From Willaertia magna (Eukaryota; Heterolobosea; Eutetramitea; Acrasida; Naegleriidae): a stretch of DNA of 30,234 nucleotides. The position numbers and the translations under genes were made by a program. Shown piece after piece: positions 17,969 to 24,795 of this stretch; the first letter of the stretch is position 1, and every line of letters starts with the position of its first letter. The DNA lies in assembly GCA_902984215.1 (NCBI GenBank), contig CADWAF010002926.1, forward strand, positions 1 through 30,234, in the 5' to 3' direction. The notes beneath the pieces were generated by a model, which had not been told where the DNA came from, made no database searches, and saw only the letters and a program-made list of their open reading frames with translations.

Positions 17969-19963
17969 TTAATCTGACAAATCTTCAAAGCATCGTTGTT
18001 CCTTTCTCAATTGATCTATAAAATTAGTGTTAGAATTATACTTCTCTTTATAAATTTCTTGAATGCTATTGTAAACACTTTCTCCAAAACCATGAACACC
18101 TCCACATAAATATAAATTAGCATTTCCTTTCAATAAATATTCAATGATTAATTCTTTTTGTTCTAAAATTAAGTGAGATACAAATCTCTTTTCTGAAGTG
18201 GAATATGCCAAAAAGACATCACTTATTAATCCTTCTTTTAATGCCTCATCAATTTCTTGTTTATACATTAAATCATTCTCATCCCTCACTCCATAGAATA
18301 ATATACTCTTTCCAAACTTAATAGTTGGATCTCTTTGTCTCAATATCTTTCTATGTTCAATAAAAGCTTTAAATGGAGCAATGCCTGTACCTGCAGCAGT
18401 CATTACAATTGGTTTTAAATTATCTTCTGGAAGTCTGAAACTAGATGTTCTAATAAATCCAGAACACACACCACCAACTTGTAATAAAGGTAAATAATTT
18501 GAACATAATCCATAAAACATCTTGTTCAATGTTGTTGGAGTTAAAAGAGGACTATAAGTTATTCTTAAAATTCTATTCTCTCCTTTCTTTTTTCTTTCTT
18601 CATTTTCTAAATGTGAAGAAGAAATAGAATAATATCTTGGTGTGATTTTTGGAAGAATTGTAATTAATTCTTGCCAACTAATCTTTATGGAAGGAAATTG
18701 TTCTAATAAATCAACGACATTTAAATAATTTCCTTTCACAAATTTATTATAATCATCTCCTTTTCCTAACTTTTCTAATTCACTCTTCTCCTTAGTATCT
18801 ACTGCTCTGTCAGCTAAAAAGTTAATTACTGAAGGTAAAATCACACCATTTAAATCATAAAATTGATTCATTACTTGATATAAAGTTAATGGTCTTTCTT
18901 TTGTTGAAAAAAAAGGAACTGATTCTAAACTATCTTTTGGTGTTTCAATTGTAAAAACAATTTTGTCAAAAGGTAGTTCAGTATTTAATCTTTTTTCTAA
19001 TCTTTCAATTAATTGTTTTGGATTTCTTGGAAATATACCAATATGATCACCTGTTTCATAATTAACTAATGGTGTATTTTCAATATCTAAAAGAATTTCT
19101 AGTCTTCTTCTATCACCTTTTGGTGTTAAATCTTTAAATGTTGAAATCTTAAATTCAATTGGATTTTTACCTGAAATTGATTGATTTGAATCATATTCTC
19201 TAACATTTTCTCTAATCTTATTCTTTACACTTTCATAATCTAGTAACTCAAAAACGTACTTTAAATTGTTTGTTTTTATTTCTTGTTGTTGATTCTTACT
19301 TGTTGTTATTGATTCTTTCATACTATTTTGTTCTTTAAGAAAATTAATAAATTCTTCTTTCCAATTTTCAAAATCAGTTTCAATAGCATCACTATCATCT
19401 CCTTCTCCTCTTTTAAATATAAATTCACAACCTAATTCTTTTAATCTCTTTTCCATATTCTTGCCTACTGCTTGATAACGTTCTGGAAAGTTTTTTGAAT
19501 TACCTAAACCAAATATTGTTACTAAGGGACCTTCACCATTATTTTGTTTTAAATTATTGAAATAATTAGTTGCATTATCACTCATTAACCATTCATAAAA
19601 ACTTTTAGCATTATCTGTTGGTTGACCTTCTCCATAATTAGATACAATAAATACTAGAACGTTAGATGGATTGACATCTTTGTTGGAATGATAAGAAAAA
19701 CCAAATGCTTTTTCAGGTTCAATATCTTGCATATCTACAACTTTGGCTGTATAGTCAGAAGATACATCATTAGTAAAACTTTCACTAAACATTTGGGATG
19801 TACCAGTTTGTGAACCATATAAAACTAAAAGGTTTGGTTCATGAATTGGTTTCGTTAGAAATCTTTTGTTACAATTAATCCTTTTAAATAACAATGAATT
19901 ACATTTGGTATTGCTTATTGTTGCCGATCGTTTAGATAATAATTTAATAAATGATTTTTGCAT
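17969..19963 (-). CDS. NADPH-dependent diflavin reductase, probably mitochondrial
   Basis: 664 residues, one exon, cytochrome P450 reductase-like order. The first ~40 residues are rich in Lys, Arg, Ser and Asn with almost no acidic residues, as in a mitochondrial presequence. A flavodoxin domain (about 45-205) shows LYGSQTGTSQMF, SNYGEGQPTDNA and FGLGNSKNF. The FAD domain shows GDHIGIFPRN and PRYYSISSS. The NADPH part shows GVCSGFIRTSSFRL, TAAGTGIAPFKAF, ILFYGVRDENDLMY and NLYLCGGVHGFG, with the conserved Cys. No membrane anchor is seen, unlike microsomal P450 reductase. The end (RCFEDLSD) lacks the aromatic residue that stacks on FAD in P450 reductase and NO synthase. Candidate types are P450-reductase-like, NDOR1/Tah18-like, methionine synthase reductase or the reductase half of pyruvate:NADP+ oxidoreductase. 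The electron acceptor cannot be told from sequence. Confidence 0.88.
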   Translation of the reverse strand: MQKSFIKLLSKRSATISNTKCNSLLFKRINCNKRFLTKPIHEPNLLVLYGSQTGTSQMFSESFTNDVSSDYTAKVVDMQDIEPEKAFGFSYHSNKDVNPSNVLVFIVSNYGEGQPTDNAKSFYEWLMSDNATNYFNNLKQNNGEGPLVTIFGLGNSKNFPERYQAVGKNMEKRLKELGCEFIFKRGEGDDSDAIETDFENWKEEFINFLKEQNSMKESITTSKNQQQEIKTNNLKYVFELLDYESVKNKIRENVREYDSNQSISGKNPIEFKISTFKDLTPKGDRRRLEILLDIENTPLVNYETGDHIGIFPRNPKQLIERLEKRLNTELPFDKIVFTIETPKDSLESVPFFSTKERPLTLYQVMNQFYDLNGVILPSVINFLADRAVDTKEKSELEKLGKGDDYNKFVKGNYLNVVDLLEQFPSIKISWQELITILPKITPRYYSISSSHLENEERKKKGENRILRITYSPLLTPTTLNKMFYGLCSNYLPLLQVGGVCSGFIRTSSFRLPEDNLKPIVMTAAGTGIAPFKAFIEHRKILRQRDPTIKFGKSILFYGVRDENDLMYKQEIDEALKEGLISDVFLAYSTSEKRFVSHLILEQKELIIEYLLKGNANLYLCGGVHGFGESVYNSIQEIYKEKYNSNTNFIDQLRKEQRCFEDLSD

Positions 19964-20362
19964 GATGAGATTATTAGGTAAAAGGTATTGATGATATTAG
20001 TAGTTGTTTAATTTTTTCTAATTGAATTAAATTCACTTTACTGATTGTTATTTTAAAGAGCCATCCACCCTTCCTTTATTGTGCTCGTATCTTCTCAACA
20101 ATGGTTGAATAGGATTACAAAACACCATTTTAACGCATAATTATTAGCATAAAAAGCTTATTCACATTATCTACTACAATTTCATTTAACAATGTTATCT
20201 AATGCTAACTATTGATGGGTGCCTAGTTAGTAAAAAGAGGGTTGTTTTAATTTTGAAGACAAACTATAAAACTCATTCAGCTGTTTGCACAAGGTCCGTT
20301 GCATTCTGTTGTCTTTTTATATTATTTTTGAATTGTTGAAGTTCAATATTTTTTTAGAAAAA
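19964..20362. promoter_or_regulatory. Divergent spacer between diflavin reductase and BRX1
   Basis: 399 bp hold the two divergent upstream regions and no supported gene. The one clear structure is a 7-bp perfect inverted repeat, CTAACTA (20205-20211) with TAGTTAG (20224-20230), around a 12-nt loop. The frame open from 20285 into BRX1 begins at TTG and has no ATG before 20363, so it is leader sequence. Confidence 0.4.
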
Positions 20363-21394
20363 ATGGTTTCACACAAGAAAGATAAGAAGAACAATAATGC
20401 TACATCTTCTACAACAACACCCGAAGATGATAATAATAAGAAACCAATATCTAGAACTGCTCAAAAGATGAAAGAGAAATTAAAGGAATTAAAAAGTAAA
20501 AATGCAACATCTTCCGTTCAATTACCATCTAATTTTTATAATAAACAAAGAACCTTATTATTATCATCACGAGGAATATTAGCAAAACATAGACATTTAA
20601 TGAAAGATTTAAGTAATTTATTACCTCACATTAAAAAAGAAGGTAAAATTGCAAAAGAAGCATCAAATGAAGAAAAACAAGAAGATAAACATCTCCACAG
20701 ACTTCAAAAGATAGAACATATTGCTACAGCCAATAAATGTCCAAATATTCTATATTTTGAAACAAATAGAGAATCACTTAGTCATGATTTATTTTTATGG
20801 TTAGCTAAAACATCCATTGGTCCAAGTTTACAATTTAAAGTGGAAAATATTAGTACAATGAATGAATTAAATTTAATTGGTAATTGTTTAAAATATTCAA
20901 GACCTTTATTACATTTTGATAAAAATTTTGATGGTATTGAAGGTGATAAATCTACAGTTCATTTACCTTTAATTAAAGAATTATTAACTCAAGTATTTAG
21001 TACTCCATTTAATCATCCTAAATCAAAACCATTCTTTGATCATATTTTTAGTTTCTATTATTTAGATGGTAGAGTTTGGTTTAGAAATTATCAAATTGTT
21101 ACTAAGAAATCTAGTTCAGGTGTTGCTTTGACAGGTACTCATAAACATGAATATACTTTAGTTGAAATTGGCCCACGTTTTGTGTTGGAACTTGTTAAGA
21201 TTTTAAGTGGTTCTTTTGATGGTAGAATTATCTATAATAATGATCCAAATTTCGTTTCTAAAACAGAGTCAACTACTGAAATGAATGAACAGATTAGAAG
21301 ATCAAAAGAGTCTAGAAAACACAATAAGAGACACTTTGTCAACTACACTGCAGATACTCATGTTGATGAAATTAATTCTGTCTTTTATCAATAA
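20363..21394 (+). CDS. BRX1: BRX1/BRIX1, 60S ribosome biogenesis factor
   Basis: 343 residues, one exon. BRX1 is a nucleolar Brix-domain protein needed for large ribosomal subunit assembly. The N-terminal ~55 residues are Lys/Asn/Ser-rich and basic. The Brix domain then starts with NKQRTLLLSSRGI and RHLMKDLSNLLPH, followed by ILYFETNRE, GPSLQFKVENISTMNEL, GNCLKYSRPLLHFD, HPKSKPFFDHIFSF and GRVWFRNYQI, the run typical of BRX1 rather than of the other Brix paralogues (RPF1, RPF2, IMP4, SSF1/PPAN). The segment LVEIGPRFVLELVKILSGSF closes the domain. The tail is basic (RRSKESRKHNKRHF). Start chosen at the first ATG of the frame, in A-rich context (GAAAAAATGG). GRWD1, another ribosome-assembly gene, lies about 6 kb to the right, without evidence of linkage. 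Confidence 0.95.
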   Translation: MVSHKKDKKNNNATSSTTTPEDDNNKKPISRTAQKMKEKLKELKSKNATSSVQLPSNFYNKQRTLLLSSRGILAKHRHLMKDLSNLLPHIKKEGKIAKEASNEEKQEDKHLHRLQKIEHIATANKCPNILYFETNRESLSHDLFLWLAKTSIGPSLQFKVENISTMNELNLIGNCLKYSRPLLHFDKNFDGIEGDKSTVHLPLIKELLTQVFSTPFNHPKSKPFFDHIFSFYYLDGRVWFRNYQIVTKKSSSGVALTGTHKHEYTLVEIGPRFVLELVKILSGSFDGRIIYNNDPNFVSKTESTTEMNEQIRRSKESRKHNKRHFVNYTADTHVDEINSVFYQ

Positions 21395-21863
21395 TAATAA
21401 AAAAATTATATTTAAGGACATTTACCTTGTAATTATGTTTTAGCCAAATCATATGTTACTCATTCTTCGTTTTGTCCAATATATTTTTAAATCTAATACC
21501 GTAGCCCTTTCTATTTCTATGATTTTTGCATAGATGAGGAATTGCACGCAAGAATTTTGAGGGAAACCAAAATGCTTGTTTTAATCTGAAGGAAATACCA
21601 AATCCGTGACTTATAATTAAAATGGTTAAATAATCCCCAGCTAACTACTTGGTGATGTTTGAGGTAGAAGCAAACTGATTATTTATATAATTATTAATTT
21701 AAAAAAATATTTAAAACTCTCTAGTATTTTGTTTAATAATTTTTTGTGTAATTTATTGTACTTTAATTTATTGGAAAATATTTTATCCTGTTAGCAGTTG
21801 CTCAAGTAATTGCTTATTTGTTTGATATCTTTAATCGAAAATCAGAAAAAAGTGAGAAAATAT
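21395..21863. other. 469-bp spacer without a supported gene
   Basis: This region holds the 3' flank of BRX1 and the 5' flank of the next plus-strand gene. The part at about 21520-21690 is less AT-rich than the rest and has C/D-box-like words (TGATGT near 21652, CTGA near 21675), but their spacing does not fit a snoRNA. Nothing can be called. Confidence 0.5.
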
Positions 21864-22943
21864 ATGAGCAAAACAAACAAAGGGAACAACCCATTTGACA
21901 ACCTCCATTCTTCTACTCAACAACAAGTCAACAATAAAAACCATACTACAACTGACGATAATAATAATAACGCGACAAATAATTTTAATCTTCACAGTAA
22001 TGAAATGTTTAACAATGGAAGCCTAAGTAATAATCAACAAGAACAACAAATATTATCGGGAAATAATTCTTCAATATTAACTCAATCATATGTAGAACAA
22101 TGTTTTTTAAATTTAAAATCTCCACAATTAAGCATGTTAGATAAAATGGATGAGAAAGTATTCTTTGATCAAGTAAACAATATTAAAGAACAAGTGGAAG
22201 TAGCAATTAATGAATTAAATGAAGAAGAACTCTTAAATGGAAAACATGTTAATGAATTACAATGGAGAAGATGGAAAAGAAAGAAAGATAATGACAGACT
22301 TATTTCTATTTCTTTACCAAGAAATGAACAAATACAACAACAGTCAACCACAACAACAATAAGTGAAGAAATGTCGGATGAGGAAGAAGATGATGAGGAA
22401 AAAGAAGAAGAAGAAGATAATGATTATGAACATGAAACAGTTTGTGAATGTGAAGCTTGCAGAGAAGATGATAATAATACCTCTTCACAACAACAAGAAA
22501 GTTTACTATCACCACAAAATAACAATAGTCAACAACAACCATCAAATAATGATTTTGTTTTAGTTGAAAGTACTGAACTATTAGAACAAATTAAGAATTT
22601 ACCTTCATCTAATGACATGACTGAATTAGATGACATTGATAGTTTATTTCCAGATGGAGATGTTTATTTTCAACAATCTACATTAGTTTCTGTTTATAAA
22701 CCTAATGAAAAACAATGGGAGGATATAAAACAAAGAAATAAGTTAAATTTAATTATTACTAAAGATTATACTTTAAATATTAAAGTTGTGAAATATAACA
22801 ATCACACAAGGAAAATAATGAAAAGAAAGAAAAAAATAAAAACCAAACGAGTAATTCATAGATTAAATGTAGATTTATTGCAAGGTTTTGAGAAGTTTAG
22901 AGAATTGGTGAAGCAAAATAATTGCCCCTCAAATAACAATTGA
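21864..22943 (+). CDS. Unknown Asn/Gln-rich acidic protein with basic C-terminal segment
   Basis: 359 residues from the first ATG (21864); the frame runs further upstream only from a TTG. Not recognised. Residues 1 to about 75 are Asn/Gln/Ser-rich. About 80-145 look helical and conserved (SYVEQCFLNL, ELQWRRWKRKKDNDRL). About 165-205 are almost all Glu/Asp, followed by a small Cys cluster (CECEAC). A second Gln/Asn-rich linker precedes a likely folded part (about 240-345) with alternating hydrophobic residues (VYFQQSTLVSVYKP, LNLIITKDYTLNIKVV), then a strongly basic patch (KIMKRKKKIKTKRVIHRL). The basic patch and acidic stretch suggest a nuclear or nucleolar protein, but that is inference only. 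Confidence 0.7.
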   Translation: MSKTNKGNNPFDNLHSSTQQQVNNKNHTTTDDNNNNATNNFNLHSNEMFNNGSLSNNQQEQQILSGNNSSILTQSYVEQCFLNLKSPQLSMLDKMDEKVFFDQVNNIKEQVEVAINELNEEELLNGKHVNELQWRRWKRKKDNDRLISISLPRNEQIQQQSTTTTISEEMSDEEEDDEEKEEEEDNDYEHETVCECEACREDDNNTSSQQQESLLSPQNNNSQQQPSNNDFVLVESTELLEQIKNLPSSNDMTELDDIDSLFPDGDVYFQQSTLVSVYKPNEKQWEDIKQRNKLNLIITKDYTLNIKVVKYNNHTRKIMKRKKKIKTKRVIHRLNVDLLQGFEKFRELVKQNNCPSNNN

Positions 22944-23265
22944 CTACTGCAAATAACGACTTAACAAATTAGTTAAAAATTAAAAACAACTAAAGAGGAA
23001 TAATGTGAGAGCACTAGGTGCTAGGTTCAATTTTGTTTGTAGGAATAGCTAAATAATAAATGTAAATAACGAGTTAGGTTTGTACTTTAACTGCCACCAG
23101 CTTGTTGAAAATAGAAACGCAATATTATTTCTTCAATTAAAACAGTTTTTCCAAATCCCTTTTTTAGCTTCTTAGATAAACAAGCATTAATTTTTTAGTT
23201 TACCGTAAAATTTTAAGAGTTCCTCTTATTATTATTTACATCTCAAAAAATATTTGCAAAGTCTC
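22944..23265. other. 322-bp spacer upstream of the EF-hand-like gene
   Basis: No gene or RNA can be supported. A short perfect hairpin (GCAC-TAG-GTGC, around 23011-23021) followed by a GGTTCAA word recalls a tRNA T-arm, but no cloverleaf or acceptor stem can be built around it. Confidence 0.5.
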
Positions 23266-24447
23266 ATGGGAAGTGTTTGTGGAACGAACAACAAGTACAA
23301 CAATGCCGTGGTTCCTGTCCTCTCAGAGGAAAGCAACAACACAATGAAAGAGAAAACTAGTTTTGATATTAAAAGAAATAAGGTTGCACCTGAGGAAGAA
23401 GAGAGAAGAAATGATTTACTACCCTTAGAAGATTTAGATACAGTCGAAAAGAAGATAAAACTATTTATGGATTTTATGTGTTTGGATATGTTTAACAACC
23501 CCATTAAAGATTTAGTGCAGATACTAATATTTAAAATTTTGAACACAAACCATGAAGGTTTTATAGAAACAAGGGCCAGATATTTATTGTTTTCTTTATA
23601 TAATACAAGTGGATCTGGTGTAATGTCTGTGGAGGAATTAAGGATTCAATTGCATGATGTGGCAATTTTTGTAAAGAATGGTGCTGACTCAATTGACATT
23701 GACAGTCTGTCAGACATTGAAAATGAATACGTTAATAACAGAATTAATTTCATGTTAGATGCTCTCGAGAAATCAGGAAACACATTAAACGAAGCCAATT
23801 TCAAAACATTTTTCGATATTTTCAGCGAATTATTTGCCTTTAATGATATTCTCGAATTGAAAGAAAACGAACAAGTGGATGAACTAGGAATGACTCCTGA
23901 ATTAAGGGAGAAAGTAAATACAAAATTTGACGGATACAAAAGCTTGGATGGGATTTCAATGGATGACCCTTCACATTTACAAAGATTACAACGAAGAAAT
24001 TTAACACAAATCTATTACTCCTTAATGAAAACCCTTAACATACAAACAACTGGTAATCATTCTATAGATTTACTGAGATTGTTAAAATATGATAGACTAA
24101 ATTCCACAGCACTATTTTACACAGCACAATACATTTTTAAAACCTATACCCACCCAGAAAAATTAATGAAATTTGAAAGATTTTCAAAATTCATAGATGA
24201 TTTTGTGACGTTTCTAACTCACATTGAGGAAAGCTCGTACGACTGCTTTTGCTCAGAAAAAGAGAAGCAGTCTCTTCCTTATTTTATTAAGCTTCTAAGG
24301 CAGTTAGGTGTATATGTAAAAGAAACAGACACCAGAACCTTATTTAACTATTTTAATTGTACAGATGCAATTTCGGAACGTTCTTTTTGCAACCATTTTG
24401 AAACATTTATCACAAAGGAAATAATACAAGAAGACAACGAAGAATAA
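23266..24447 (+). CDS. EF-hand-like protein with N-terminal acylation signal
   Basis: 393 residues from the ATG at 23266 (an upstream in-frame TTG at 23254 is not needed). The N-terminus MGSVCGT fits N-myristoylation (Gly2, with Gly/Thr at 6-7) plus palmitoylation at Cys5, so membrane attachment is predicted. Around residues 85-150 lies a helix-loop-helix array (IFKILNTNHEGFIETRARYLL, then LFSLYNTSGSGVMSVEELRI); the second loop resembles an EF-hand with Asn, Ser, Ser and terminal Glu instead of the full acidic set, so calcium binding may be weak or lost. The rest is helical, with further possible degenerate EF-hand pairs (FMLDALEKSGNTLNEANFKTFFDIF). No catalytic domain is seen. It may be a calcineurin-B-like or other calcium-sensor-type adaptor; no exact family is recognised. 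Confidence 0.75.
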   Translation: MGSVCGTNNKYNNAVVPVLSEESNNTMKEKTSFDIKRNKVAPEEEERRNDLLPLEDLDTVEKKIKLFMDFMCLDMFNNPIKDLVQILIFKILNTNHEGFIETRARYLLFSLYNTSGSGVMSVEELRIQLHDVAIFVKNGADSIDIDSLSDIENEYVNNRINFMLDALEKSGNTLNEANFKTFFDIFSELFAFNDILELKENEQVDELGMTPELREKVNTKFDGYKSLDGISMDDPSHLQRLQRRNLTQIYYSLMKTLNIQTTGNHSIDLLRLLKYDRLNSTALFYTAQYIFKTYTHPEKLMKFERFSKFIDDFVTFLTHIEESSYDCFCSEKEKQSLPYFIKLLRQLGVYVKETDTRTLFNYFNCTDAISERSFCNHFETFITKEIIQEDNEE

Positions 24448-24795
24448 AACTGTATTAATTCTTCAGGATTTTGCCAAGCGATTTTAGTGATCGTTAAGAA
24501 TTTTAAATAGAGGAACCACTTGTATTTATTACAAAACACTGTTTAAATAATTACTTGTTGTTTTAATCAGATTTATACAGATTCCGAAATTATGATCACG
24601 TGATTACACACATTATGGCGCAACTTGTGAATGCGCAGTGCTTTATTAAAACGTTCTCTTTCACTATTTATTTATAATTTGCTAATTGGAAATAAATGGG
24701 AAACATCAAAAAAAAAATTGCCAATTTTTTATTGCATGTTTTCTCATCCATTCACTAAACTAAAACAAAGCATTTCCTTCAAGCGCTCAATTTAA
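24448..24795. promoter_or_regulatory. Spacer with CACGTG palindrome upstream of the lipase
   Basis: This 348-bp region contains a perfect 10-bp palindrome ATCACGTGAT (24595-24604), an E-box core of the kind bound by bHLH factors, 191 bp before the lipase start. Fourteen bases on is an inverted repeat GCGCA (24618-24622) / TGCGC (24632-24636) with a 9-nt spacer, GC-rich for this genome. A homopolymer A-run lies near 24710. No gene is seen. Confidence 0.4.

Noticed and set aside
20285..20362. Hydrophobic N-terminal extension of BRX1
   Set aside because: It begins at TTG with no ATG; a membrane segment makes no sense on a nucleolar factor.
21520..21690. Possible C/D-box snoRNA after BRX1
   Set aside because: C-like and D boxes are either about 15 nt apart or poor matches, and no terminal stem is found.
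22306..22563. Open frames on both strands inside the unknown Asn/Gln-rich gene
   Set aside because: Shadows of the acidic and Gln-rich coding repeats; no independent support.
23005..23060. tRNA-like hairpin followed by GGTTCAA
   Set aside because: No acceptor stem, anticodon arm or correct spacing.
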